A DNA stretch of 64,000 nt. Source: Malania oleifera (taxonomy: Eukaryota > Streptophyta > Magnoliopsida > Santalales > Ximeniaceae). Every line of letters begins with the position of its first letter. Position 1 is the stretch's first letter. Of the stretch, positions 10,719 to 24,500 are shown piece by piece. Below the pieces are notes generated by a model that was not told where the DNA came from, made no database searches, and was given only the letters and a program-made list of their open reading frames with translations. The DNA lies in NCBI RefSeq assembly GCF_029873635.1, contig NC_080423.1, forward strand, positions 91,867,191-91,931,190, read 5' to 3'. A program made the position numbers and the translations under genes.

Positions 10719-13484
10719 TGTAACGTCTCGCAAAAGATTCCGAAATAGCAAGTGGTGATAATATTATTGATGGTTCGATAGAGTCGTCACTAACCTGTTG
10801 TTTGCCTAGATGCGGTTAGTTTACTTAATTACTACTCATTAATTATTCTTTAAACTAATTATAAGGTTAAGGAACTAGTAGTCTCGGTCTATTTCTATCA
10901 AGGCTAGGTTGGGAATACAGCTATGTCAGAGGAAGGTATTACCACCTTCTGCACACTTGTTCTACAAATAGTACCTAATTAACTATGAATTATCCCAATT
11001 TGATTAATATGATCCTCAATTAACTTTTAAAAGAAAGTATATAATATGATCCAATAAATATTGTAATTTTAAAAGAAAGTATATAATCAAGTGCAAATAA
11101 TTCAAAATACATTGAGCTTTTTCAGAACAGATGTAAGGAGTCGAACCTGAGTGGGTTCCTATATATAAATTTTTTAGCGGACGCAAATAAATTTAAATTA
11201 TTTTTATTACCAGAGCACTAATTAGTTTTATTACAAATATATATCTCAACTATTAAAATGCAAATTTCTAAAATTCTAAAATATACAGACATATTCTAAA
11301 TTGTATTATATTATTTTTTTTATTTCTATTCTACTCTTTCTATTCCCGCTCATGCACTTGTTACGTTAGATTCTTGGTACACTCTTCAAAATGATCTAAA
11401 ATATAAAATAATGATTGGGGTGAGACGACGTTCAGTAAGTATATAAGATTATTATTAGTGTGTAACCAAAATGAGCTTTTTAAAAATGTCGTAAATCAAT
11501 ATTTAATACTATAACTTCAAAACTGCTTATAAAATAAATATAAATCTAAAAATTTATGTATAAAACTTTTACCATCAACTATAATAGTAAAATTTAATAA
11601 CCATATACTGTGACCGTTATATTAAACTTTTAACTTTAAAACTATAAAAATATCTAATTATATACATACATATACTTCTCCTTATACATTTCATTTAAAT
11701 CGTCATTTAGACACAAGAATGACCATTTTCATATAATCTTATACTTTTCTTTCAAATCATTAATAACTCTATACACGTAATTAAATATGTATAAACATAT
11801 ATTGTAAAAACCACCCTTAGACCTATTTGTCGTAAGTCATGTTTACTTCCATGATTGGGTTGTGTGGTCCGAAGACAGGACTTAACTAGTTGGCCGACCA
11901 AACTAAATCAACGTACGTAAACATTAAGTGAGATTTTCTTTATTTAGTTTTGGTACCGAACCAGGTGTGCACTCAAAAGAAATCCACTAACATAAATAAC
12001 CACTCTGTAAATAGTGTGGGTGTACTCTAATCTGTTTAAATTTTAAACTGCGATACCGAGTATCTGTAACTTTGAACTTGCTTTGCCATAAGAAGTTTTA
12101 AAATCATCTTATTATAATTTATGCAATTTAAAATAATCTCGTGAAAATCTCATCTTTACTCATATTTTCATGAAAAAAATGTAACGTAAAAATAAAATCA
12201 TATCACACAATTTTTGAGTTAAAAATATATATAATTTTTGTTTTGAATAGAAAGAAATGCTGAAAATTTACTTGAGGGGATTAGAACATTTTTTAATTCA
12301 AAAATAAATTTAAGTATATTAAAGATTGAATGGATATAATTAAGTATGCGTAAAAAAAATAAACTCATTGAAATTTTATAGAACTAACTAATATAATTGA
12401 AATTTATTTACAAAATACATACGGATATAAATTTTAAATAAAAAAAAACTAACATAATCAAATTTACTTACCTCTTCTTTTACCTTGTGTTACAAACACA
12501 ATAACTATATTTAAGAAATGAGATCGAAAAAAGTGGGTGAGTGAGAACTTACTCAAAAATTCTCTCTCCACCACTAATTCTTTTACTTATTAATCATTCT
12601 CTTCATTTGAAAATTTTTTATGAAAAATGAAGGTTGTGAGCTTTCTATTTATAGGAAAATTTTGGAAAAGAAGTGGAATTTGTAAAAGTGTGGGGAGAGG
12701 GGTGAGGGGTGAAATTATAATTTTTTTTAATATTAAAGAATGGGCATGAGATGGGCTAGGTATGTGTTGAGTATGGGATGGAGATAGAGGTCATGTGGTA
12801 GTGCTTGCAACCATTCCCATTAAATAAATTTTTAATTAATTTCTTATTTATTAATTAGTTAATTAATTATTTTATTATTTTATTTTTTTAAATCATTATT
12901 ATCATTATTATTACTTTTAAGCTATGTTTTAGTATTTAATTATTAATTTTTTTTAAAAAAATTAAATTTAAATTTTGAAAACTCATGTACATGGTCTTGT
13001 GGGCCCCACACAATTTCGAGACCCAAGTGGGTCCTATGTAACTCAAATAGTCCTTATACGATTTTATGAGCCCTACATAACTCCGAGACTCATGTGAATC
13101 TTACACGACTTCGGGACTCATGTGAGCCTCACATAGTCTTGTGGGCCCCACATATGATACTTATATTATTATTATCTTATTATGTATTTCTACAAATTAT
13201 ATCTGTCAAAATACTATTTTATGTATATGTAATTATTTACGTATACAAACAGTGTCTATCCTGTTTATCCTATGAAATTCCATTTTAACCAGGTCGACCT
13301 CCAGGGAGCGACTGAGCCGCAATGGTCTATGAACACTCGTTAAGATAAGGTCTTTCTTAGGTATCAAATATGAAATCAAGGATCTTACATAAAAACACTT
13401 TTATATTGATATTAACTTAATGACCATTTTTATTATTTTATTATTATTGTGCTTTAATCGTATATATATTTTTGAGTCATCACA
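10719..13484 (-). mobile_element. Candidate long LTR
   Basis: The - strand starts at 13484 with TGTGATGACTC and could end at 10719 with GAGACGTTACA, giving TG...CA ends. It has a TATA box at 12645-12653 followed by a leader-like stretch. It also has a CTTACTGAACGTCGTCTCACCCC-like block around 11420-11445 that parallels the CTTACTGAGAGGTGTCTCAC block of the solo LTR at 61069. The flanking pentamers do not match. The left end could instead be a separate + strand LTR start (TGTAACGTCTCG), so this may be two overlapping remnants. Confidence 0.4.
12645..12653 (-). promoter_or_regulatory. LTR TATA box
   Basis: The - strand reads TATAAATAG, with TTTCC before it and AAAGC after it. About 90 bases further on the strand becomes a purine-rich leader. 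It fits the promoter of the surrounding LTR candidate. Confidence 0.4.
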
Positions 13485-14957
13485 ATAGACCTAACTCAAA
13501 TAAGTGCGAAATTAAGTACAATTTAAGAATTTCTAACAAGAACTCCAAATGAAGAGATCCTATTAGATAAACCCCCTCCTCATAATTAATATTAGTGAAG
13601 TCTAAACATCTTTTTACCATTTATTTTATCATTAGGACACGTGCACATACAAAATAAGATATATACAGATAGTAAATACATAAGATGATCATATAGAATT
13701 TATCAAATTTAAGTAAAATGGATCTTTAAAATATTTCCAGATTTTAGAATTTTTTGCAAGAATTTTCTAAATTTTTTCCTACAATTTTATGGTTTTTTTA
13801 AAGATTTTTTCATTTTATTTATTTTTGGTATTTTATTTTTTAATTTTTTTGGTTCCTTGAATAAAAAATGACTCAAATAAATTTATTTTATTTTTTTCTA
13901 ATTTTATCCTAATTTTTTTACCCTTTTTTTTCAATTTTTTAAATTGAAAATAAATTAAAATTTTATTTTTAAATTCAAAAATAAAAAGAACGGTTAAGGA
14001 AGTTAGGCTGGTTCAATCGATCTAAACCGAGTCAACAGGTCAATTGAATTGGACCCGGGTTAAGTTGACCAAGGTCCTAGGTCTGATCTAGGGTTTTATG
14101 GATACAAGTATTCGGTATGGTTTTTCAAATTCAGGAATTTGAGTTTTTGAGTCAAAATTTTTGGAATTATTTATTGAGTTTAAAATTTTAAGGGATCTGT
14201 TTGATATTTTTTATGCTACATTTAAAGTTTTGAATTCTAGATTACTCCAATTCCAATCAAATCAAATCATATGACATCTTTTGGTTAAACCCTTCTCATT
14301 TTCAAATTGCATCAACAATTCAAATTCTATGAAATTAGAAAAAAAGAAAAAATAGTACTAACCTTTTAAACCTTGTAACTCCTCCTATTTTGCTCTACTC
14401 CCTAAAATCCTCTCTCAATTTCTTAGATCTTTAGCCTATCTCACTCAATTTTTTTGGCCTTCTAAAATCTGAACTTTAAAGTCTCATAGTGTATCAAGTT
14501 TTAGCTCCTTTCCGTCTTGCCTTCTCAATCCCTTCTCTATTCAATATCAACCTCTCAATCTTTGGCTCACTCTTTTTCTTTCTTCAACTTTTCTTTTCCT
14601 CCTATCTTTTGAAGGTCATTGTTTATATGCTCAAAGGAAAGTAAAATTAATTAATCAAATTTGATTGATCAATCAAATCAAAATAGATAGATTGATTTTT
14701 TTTTTTAATTTTGATTTGCAATTACTAATCTTTAACTGAAATCTCTTCTTGTGCGTGCAAGAACAAGCCTGAAGGGGTCGGCCCACCAGATTTTCTTATT
14801 ATTATTATTATTCGTAATTTTTTTTTATTTTTCCATGTATTTTTGGTTTTTATTTGAAATTACTATTAAATATTTACAAGATAATGTTGAATTGAATGGT
14901 GAAATAATAAGTCAATTTTTTGTTATATAGAACTCCGGACAAAATGGGGTGTTTACA
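13485..14957 (-). mobile_element. LTR-type remnant, start at 14957
   Basis: The - strand begins at 14957 with TGTAAACACCCCATTTTG, closely similar in layout to the LTR starting at 9179. The GACCCGGGTTAAGTTGACC-type text near 14050 resembles the downstream part of that LTR. No coding domain is visible and the lower border is a guess. Confidence 0.4.
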
Positions 14958-15620
14958 TTAAATTTTGACAGTGATACCAAATACCCCCGAAAATTTTAAG
15001 TCACTAATCATAAAGTATGTGTGTTCTACAACCCTATATTTAGAAAATAATAATTATATCTAGAAAATAATAATTATGTGTTCAGGAGAATAGACTTTTA
15101 GAAATTGCGTTAAATATGGGCGGTTTTAGGAAAAATGCAATATAAAAATATATTATTTTATTAAAATACTTATAAATTCATATCCATGGCTAGAAATTCA
15201 TACTCCCAAATCTAATCTAGTAGTTTTTAAGAACGTAAATTTCAAAGTTTGAATTTAAATTTGTGCAGACTTTGGAGAAACCCAAAAATAATTTTATATC
15301 ATGTGATTGTGCAAATTGAACAAATTCAAATTTATCTTAAACAATATTAATTCACTAATTTATCTATTAATTGAGAATTTTATTTTAATTTTAAACTTGT
15401 GGAAGAATAAGTGCATTTTATGAATAATAAGGGGAAAACGTAGGTTGAAAACAATCTCAAATTCCTTAGGTAGTATTTGGGAGCATGTATTTTCGGACTT
15501 AACTTTAAATTTATATGGGTTCAAAGAAATTTAGTATAATTTAACATTACGCCTTGTTCAAATTTACACACATATAAATTTGTGTTCAAAATTTTATACC
15601 CCAAAAAGCAAGACTAATTA

Positions 15621-15621
<1 letters not shown>

Positions 15622-15656
<35 letters not shown>
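15622..15656 (+). repeat. (TG)n microsatellite
   Basis: About 17 TG repeats in a row, followed by TTTGTGTGTC. Confidence 0.95.
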
Positions 15657-15659
<3 letters not shown>

Positions 15660-17459
15660 TGTGTCTTTACACTCCTAGAGGACATCAAACACATAATATA
15701 ATTCTCCAATTCCAACTTTGGGGGTGTAGTGAGTAAGGTTATAAGCCACTATATATATCAATCAAAATTTTTTTAATAGATAATATATACATATGTACAT
15801 ATATATAAAATTATATAAAATATAGCATAAAAATATGTTAAGTTTTTAAAAATATTTTTATATAATTTCAAATTCAAAGGAGGACATGGATGTACTTAAG
15901 ATCACAACAGACTATTTTAGACCGTTGCCACTAGTTCTAAGAGAGAACTAGAAAAGAGAGCTGAATTGCAACGCCACTACAAGTAAATTAAAAAATAAAA
16001 ACTTTAATGTACTTTATATGGAGAGAAATTATTAGATAAATCGGTTTTACGACGTAATTCATAAACTAATATAATAAAACAGTGAATACTCATACATTAG
16101 ACCTTATAAGTAAATCATAACTAACTTTCTTTTCAAAACAAGTCAAAAAAATTAATTAGTTATTATTAATTTATTGTATTAGCTCGTGAACGAGGGGGTA
16201 AACCCAATTTACCTAATAATTTTTCCTTACAAACTATGCATTTGCATTCTCTTTTGTTATTTATTCTCATGTAGATTGAAATGCTATCTAGTTTTGGCTG
16301 CCAATACAAGTCTAAAATTAAATCACAAAAAGAAAAGAAAAGAAAGGAGAGTTGTAAAAGCATGATTGCATCTTATGCCTTGCTTGTTCTACTAGTCCTC
16401 TTACTATTTTTCAAGATTTAAAAAAAAAGAATGGAAACCATTACCTTTTCAATTATGATTCATAATTCAAATGCTAGCAATTTGTTTTAAGAGTAAAAGG
16501 ACAAAATTTAAATTTTTATTATTATTTATTTGTTGTTGTTATTTATTTATTTATTACTATTTCTTGCTTGTCATTAGTAATATCGCAGTTGCTATTGGAG
16601 CATTGCAACTATGAACTCGATGCCTAATTATTTCAATCGTAATGATGCAACAAGTCTTTTGTACCTGAACTACTGGCTCAACTACAAGATGATGACTTAT
16701 TTTATAAAGTTGATCATGAGCTTAACATTAAATCAGTTGTTGTTCAGAATTCCACTCTTGAAGTTTGTCTCACATTAGAAAAAGTGAGTATTTGATGGTT
16801 GCTTATATACATGGTTTAATTCAAGACCCAATCGGCTTGAACTTTTGGATCAAATTGGCACTTCACTCATGTGTATCAAGCACACTTATGGACTCCTCCG
16901 ATGCTAACAGTTGCAATTTAATTTTTATTTTTTTTGTGTTTGTTTGATTTCAATATCTATACAATTATGATAATAGACATTTGACATAATTTGCATTGGC
17001 TGCTAAAACTTGAAACTTTCATGTTATAGGTTTCAATTTTCAATTTTGAAAATTGTGAAAAGAGAGAAAGGATCATGAAAGATGATCTATGTCTTATTGT
17101 GTAGCCTAAATTCTATGTAGGTTTCAAATTAATAAAATGACTAAAAAAAAAAATGTATTTCGATCGTCATCTATAGTGTAATAGAGATGCTTCTAAAATT
17201 AGGGTTAAAATGAAATCGAAATTTGGAATTTCACTCTTGGTCCTATATTTCTAATGATGATTGAACAACGGAATAGGAATTACAATTTTTTTTTTTTGCA
17301 ATTTTTTCCCCTTCTAGGAAAGACAATGACAACTCTATTTAAATAATAAATTTTAAAAAAACACAAGTCATTTTTTTCTTAATCATGATATCAATAATGA
17401 AAAATAAAGTGGTATTAAATAATAATATCAACAAGAAAACATCATCATTAACAACAAGA

Positions 17460-17462
<3 letters not shown>

Positions 17463-17499
<37 letters not shown>
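17463..17499 (+). repeat. (TAA)n microsatellite
   Basis: About 12 trinucleotide repeats in an AT-rich spacer. Confidence 0.95.
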
Positions 17500-18492
17500 C
17501 CCATCACCATCAATATCATTAACAATATTAAAATATAATAACAATAAGATAACAACAATACTACAATAATTATTATAGTTGTCACAATAAAAATAAATAA
17601 TAATTATAAAAAATTAACAACAATATTATCGTTCTAACAATGAAAGATAACATGAAAATATAAATAAAAATTTCATTTTTTATAATTATTAGAAAATAGA
17701 AATATATTATGATTAAAAAAATATCAACATATCTAATAAATAAATATGTTGAATTAAAGTCATATATTTGAAATATTACAAATTTAAATAATTTTGTGTT
17801 ATGAATATTATTAAAACTTTTTCTACCAAACAAATATCAAATACAATAAAGAAATCAAAATTTCCATTTATGTTAGTAACTAAATATAATATTTGCATTT
17901 AAACAACAATTTTATTATTATTTTGATTTCGTGCCTCCTTTATTTTTTTTTAATTTTCATTAATCTAACTAAATGGGAGAGGTTTTTTGATTATTAGTGG
18001 CGTGCTTATTTTATCATGTCATTCGTTTAGCCATTGGCGAGAATTATGCTAAATTTAAAATATATGATTTTAAATTTTAAGAATAATTTTTTATGGTGAT
18101 TAATTTAAAAAGTAATTTAGAATTATTTGAAAGCTCTGGATAGCGGTGTATTTTTTGAAATTAAAAATGATTATAATTTCGTATTTAAAATATATATAAT
18201 TGTAAATTTTGAATTATTAGCTGTTTTGATACTTTGATCAATGATTGCATAAATGATATATTTATTATTATTATATTAAAAAATATCTTTCCTTATTTAT
18301 TTATTTATTTATTGACATGTTCGTTACGTGTTGAGCTACCACACTGCCAAATGTGCAAAGGTGTGGGCACAGTACACGTAGGGCGCAGGTTAGAATCAGC
18401 AGGCCCCGTTCTTGGACACTGCTTTCCCTGTCCGTGATTTCCCTCCCTAAAACCCTTGAGCTTTGTCCCCTCCTTCCCCTCGTGGAGTTCGC

Positions 18493-18518
18493 CTCTCTCT
18501 CTCTCTCTCTCTCTCTCT
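18493..18518 (+). repeat. (CT)n tract in FAX3 leader
   Basis: A CT dinucleotide run ends 13 bases before the chosen FAX3 start codon. Pyrimidine-rich tracts are common in plant 5' leaders. An upstream in-frame ATG at 18463 reads through this tract and would add 23 residues rich in Ser and Leu. I regard that as leader. Confidence 0.7.
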
Positions 18519-18531
18519 TACAGAGGAAGCC

Positions 18532-21500
18532 ATGAGTGTTGCGGTGGAAACATTTTCGCTGGCAATCCCTAATCCTAACCCTGTCTCAAGCTCGCCACTG
18601 AAGAAAGCTTCCATGAATCTGCGCCCTTCTGCATTCTCATCATCTCTGCGGTTCGAATCCCTTTCCAGAAATCACACATGCAGAGTCTCTATCGCAGCTC
18701 GCTCCTTACCTCCTGGAGGGCTCGGCCTTCGCTTCCTTCCACTCGATCGTTGTTATTCGCCGAACCGATCCTTCGCTTCATTTGCAGCTTCTCATGAAGA
18801 TTCGGTAAGCTCGATACTTTTGGTTGTGTTCTGGGTTAGATGTTGTTTGGTATCACAGTCAAAATTTATAAAATAAAAATTAAAAACTGAAGAAAAAACT
18901 GAAATCCTGAAAAGTGACTGCCTGTCTGGTTATATTGTGAAACTGAAACAAATTTAGAACCTGATTGAACATGTTCTAGTCTCTGTTCTTAGATCAAATA
19001 CCATTTATCATATCATTCTTTAATCATGATAAATTTTTTCACCATCATATTCATCTACCAAGCAATTTCATGATACCACTGTTAAACTTTAATAGATTAA
19101 ATATTAGAAATAAATTTAAAATTTGAGTCAATTCAAATATAATTAGAACAATGAAAAATACGAAAGAATACAGGTTAACTGATACTATAATAAATAAAAA
19201 AAATAACTGAATAATTATTTTAGACTTGTTGTGCAAATTAATGCTTAGCGGAAACAAACAATCTCACAATGCAGCACTTAGTCACACAGATTATAATGAA
19301 AGCAATACAATAATGATTTGAAAAATTACGTGGTTCGGCAATGCCTACATCCACGGGATCAAATGGCAATGAAATTTTCATTATCTTATATCCAAAGATA
19401 CTGAGTTATATCATACAACATGTATATATAACTTTCTTGGAAGCTTTCCCTCCAAAACCCAATCTATCCAATTTCCTAATTCAAAATTTGAAAACCAATG
19501 CTGAGTTCCCGAGCCAAACCGTCGACGATTTCAGATATACCGTTGGCGGTTTAATACCGAGAGCAAACATTCGATGTAACAGGACAAAACAATCGATTGT
19601 TTCTCTGCACCTGGACCAAACTGTCAACGGTTTCCTTGTGCAAATCAGCACTCCTGTTTTCTTCCATGTTTTCTCTTTGTTGTGATATCGATAGGATAAA
19701 TAGGATGCACATCGGAATAAAATACAAGAAGCAAATGAAACGCAACCTGAAAATGATGAGTAACAAGAACGACAACAAGATTTACGTGGTTCGGTAAAGC
19801 CTACATCCACGGAAGCAATGACACACAAATTTCACTAAGAAAATGTCAAAGTATACAATGCACTTCTCTAAGATCTCTCTCATATCTCACAATATCCTCA
19901 AATAGGAATAAATAGACTTTCCTTCGGAGGTTTCCCTCCAATTACCCAACCAACCCAACGTTCAAATTCAAAATTTGAATTTCTTTTCGCAACTCATGTG
20001 CAATCGTCGACGAGAACAGAGGATTTGTCGACGAGTCAAAGAGGTCCACTTGTCGACGAGTCTATCCTATCGTCGACGAGTCTTTAACTCTGAGATTTTC
20101 GGACTCTCGGTATGTACTCGTCGACAAGCACAGGGCACTTATTGACGAGTTTTCTGCTGCTAGCACAAGAAGACCTCTATCTCATGTTTTCCTTCCTTTG
20201 TTTGTGATTCCCACCAAGTATAAGAGCCACACACAAATACAACACTCTTTGTACATGCATTTCACTACATATGAGCCACATTTTACAAGTTTACAACAAT
20301 CTCCACCTTGGCGAATATACGTTCCTTAGGAGAAAACTGAAGACATAAACCCGCTGCTCCACCTTGGGACAATAGGTTGTGACCGCCCTCCGTCTAGCAA
20401 CTAGAGACATTCAACAAGTTCAAGCAATGCTTGAACTTATCCGTGGTAACCACTTTGTCAAGATATCTGCTGCATTCTCTGAAGTGTGAAATTTCTCAAG
20501 CACAAATTCACCTGAAGAAACCAATTCCCGGATCCTGTGGAACCTCACATCTATATGTTTGGTTCTTGCATGATATACTTAGTTCTTCGCCAAATAAATG
20601 ACACTCTGACTGTCACAGCGCAACTGACCTCCACCTTGTTGTATGTCCAGCTCCTTGACTAAATCAGTAAGCCACAATGCTTCCTTAGCAGTTTTGGCGA
20701 CTGTCATATACTTCGACTCAGTTGTTGATAATGCAACTAGAGATTGTACCATGGACCTTCAACAAATAGGCCCTCCCACAAGGGTGAACACATACCATGT
20801 TGTAGACTTCTTGTCATCCAGATCCCTTGCATACTCTGCATCCACATATCCTACAACTGACGGATCACTCTGTTGCCTACCAAACATGATGCCATAGTGA
20901 TAAGTACCTTGCAAGTATCTAAAAATCCACTTGACTGTATCGTAATGCTATTTGACCCGGATTTGAAAGAAACTTACTTACCACACTGACAGCTTGTGCC
21001 AGGTCTGGTCTTGTACATATCATAGTATACATTAAACACTCCACTACACTAGCATAGGGTACCTTTGACATGTCATGGATATCACCATCTATCCTTGGAC
21101 ATTTAGCAGTAGACAATTTAAAGTGATTCACTAAAGGTGTACTTATCGATTTTGCATTAGTCATGCTAAACCTCTCCAAAATCTTCTCCACATAACCACC
21201 CTGAGATAACCACAATCTCCCTGCAGTTCTGTCCCTGCGAATCTTCATCCCAAGAATTTTCTTGGCTGCATCAAGATCTTTCATGTCAAACTTTTTAGTC
21301 AATAGAATCTTCAACTGATTTACCCCAGTCATATCCTTCGCTGCAATTAGCATGTCATCAATATAAAGCAACAGAAAAATTAGAGAACCATCATCAAGAC
21401 TCTTAACATATACGCAACAATTATACTCACACCTTCTATAGCTTATCCGAATCATATAGGAGTCAAAACGTTTGTACCATTGTCTTGGAGATTGTTTCAG

Positions 21501-24500
21501 CCTGTAAAGTGACTTCTTTAGTTTACAAACCAATTGCTCCTATCCGAGTTGATTGAACCCTTCTAGCTGTACCATATAAATATGCTCATTCAAATCATCA
21601 TGGAGAAACGCTGTTTTTTTGTCCATTTGCTCCAATTGCATATCATAATGTACCACCAATCCCAACACTACCCTGATGGAAGTGTGTCTGACCATTGGGG
21701 AGAAGATTTCATCATAATCAACCCCTTTCTTTTGTGAGTATCCCTTTGCTACTAACTGTGCCTTGAACTTCTCTCATCCCTTTTCTAATATTGCTTCCTT
21801 CTTTCTATACACCCACTTGCAACTTATCGCCCTCTTCTCTTCTAGAAGTTCCATCAAATCCCACGTCTGGTTCTTATGCAATGACTCAATCTTTTCCACC
21901 ATACCACCCATCCATCTACTTTTCTCCTGACTGTGCACCGTCTCTTGAAAAGTAGTTGGATCCTTGCAACTGGTCATGAGTGCATAAGACACCAGATCAT
22001 CAAACCCATACCCGGGCGGTGGCCCTGATAGTGCATCTAGATCTATGTATAGCGATACTGTTATCCTGCTGGTTTCCCGAGTTAGAACTCCTTGCATTCT
22101 GAATACTGGCATCATTGCCCCGAGTCTCTTAACTCCACCTGCACGACATGCTCATCTTTACTCCAATTTTTTGGCTCCTGTTTCTCTTCATCTTCCTCCT
22201 GAGTATGCTTCACCTTCACCATGACTTTCTCATCGAAAACCACATCTCTACTGATCACCACCTTGTTTGCCATTGGATTTCACAACTTGAACCCTTTCAC
22301 ACCTTTCTGATATCCCAGAAAAATGCAACGTCTAGAATTTGCATCAAGTTTTGATCTCTCCTCTCTAGAAATGTGCACGTATGCTGGACAACCAAATAAC
22401 TCTCAAATTGGAGTAGTCTACCGCATTACCTGTCTATACCTCCTCTGCAACTTTCCTCTCTAGTGATACCCTTGGCGATCGGTTAACCAAGATACACGCC
22501 GTACTCACTGCCTCGGTCCTGAAGTTCTTCACAAGCCCTGCATTTAACCTGAGACACCGAGCTCTTTTAGTTAGAGTTCGGTTAATCCTTTTTGCCATAC
22601 CATTCTATTGTGGTTTCCAACAAATTGTGAAATGTCTCCTTATGCCATGCTGCGCACAAAATTCCATGAATCTCGAATCAGCGTACTCGGTTCCATTATC
22701 CGACCTGAGGTATTTAATTCTCCTCTCGATCTGATTTTCCATCTCAATTTTTCACAATTTAAACTTGGCAAATGTTTCTGACTTGTGTCGCACAGACCTT
22801 TCTTGAGTAATCATTAATGAAACTCACGAAGTACACATGTCCACTTCATGATGCTACTCTCACCGGTCCCCAAACATCTGAATGAATGTAGTCAAGAATA
22901 CCCTCAGTCTTGTGAGTGGTTGTTTTGAACTGCACCATGTTCTGTTTTGCAAGAATACAATACTTGCAGAAATTCATCCTGCATGTTTTAGTACCCTTCA
23001 AAAGATTCTTCTTATGAAGTTCCTTCATCCCATGCTCACTTATATGCCCTAACCGCATGTGCCATAGAACAGTATTATCTAACTTAGAATCTATGGCTGC
23101 AGCTCCACCTACAACTGTAGTACCCAGCAGTGCATGGATATTTCCCGCTAACTTCTGCCCCTTCATCACCGTTAGAGCGCCTTTACATATCTTCATAACC
23201 TCACTTTTAGACTTGTAACTAAATCCGTTATAATCCAAAGTGGCTAATGAAATTTAATTTTTCCGTAGATCCGGTATGTGCCTTACATCACATAATGTTC
23301 TTACAACACAATCATGCATTTTAATTCTGACGTTTCCTATTCCAACTATTTTGCATGAAACATAATTTCCCATTAGAACAGAACCAGAATTAACTAACCT
23401 ATAGGTGCTGAACCATTCTTTATTTGGTGTCATGTAATAAAAACACGCCAAATCTAGGATCCAAGAATCCATAAGGCGTTCTGACCCAAATATAATATAT
23501 AGCATATTACCATCACCGTTCTTAGAGTTCCCTTCTTTAACTACATTCGCCGATTTTGAAGAACCTTTTTGATTTCTTGCATCCTCTTTCTTCCTTTCGG
23601 ACACTTTGGTTTTATATGCCCCTTTTTCTCGCACTTAAAACATCGAATATTCTTCTTCTTCTTGGACTACGATCGAGACTTTTTATAACTTGATCCGCTC
23701 CGGAATTTGCTTCTCCCACGTTACTTGTTACCCTTTACCACAATCCTTTTAACATGTGAAATTTCATTGCTGGTCTTCTTTCTTTGATGAAAATCCAGTA
23801 GTATGCTTGTTACGTTTTTTCAAATTCAGGGTTTCTTTGCCCTATGTTAGAGTCGTGACCAGATTTTTATGCGTATGAGACACCTGTAGGGAATTTAGTA
23901 GCATCAACGCCTTGTCTTCTTCCTCGAACTTCACATCAACCTGCATCAAATTACTTACAATCTGATTGAATGCATTGATGTGTTGGTTCAAATATCAACC
24001 TTCTGCCATCTTAAGTCAATACAACTTCTGCTTAAGATACAATTTGTTTGTTAGAAACTTAGAAATATATCGATTTTCAAGTTTCTACCAAACAGCTGCA
24101 GGAGATTCCTCATCCATGACGTGATACAACACGTCATCGGCCAGATAAATTCTTATAGTCGCCACAACCTTCGCTTCCAATTCCTTCCAACTTGTTTCAT
24201 TCATGCCTTCCGGTTGACCTTCGTATAATGCCGTCATCATACCGAGGCTGCACTAACAGATCTTTAACCTTTCTCTGCCATAGTCCGAAGTTTTCTGTTT
24301 CATCGAACTTAACAACATCAAACTTTGCAAAAGAAATCCCAGAGGCCATTACAATAATGCTCTGATACCAATTTGTTGTGCAAATTAATGCGCAGCGGAA
24401 ACAAACAATCTCACAATGCAGCACTTAACAATGAAATATACAGAAAACTCAATTACACAGATTATAATGAAAGCAATAAAACAATGACATGAAGAATTAC

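Larger units (their letters stand above)
14958..18531. other. AT-rich spacer upstream of FAX3, no gene seen
   Basis: No exon-like sequence is supported. It contains a GT microsatellite (15622-15656), an AAT microsatellite (17463-17499) and long AT-rich stretches. The last 200 bases before 18532 are more GC-rich and lead into the FAX3 leader. A clear TATA box was not identified. Confidence 0.5.

Noticed and set aside
18463-18531. In-frame ATG upstream of the chosen FAX3 start.
   Set aside because: It would encode mainly a Ser-Leu stretch from the CT repeat. The ATG at 18532 gives the expected transit-peptide start and family length.
19481-19828. 115-codon - strand frame and 114-codon + strand frame.
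   Set aside because: Both lie within the copia LTR and its insert, which are non-coding. The equivalent frame in the other LTR is shorter and differs.
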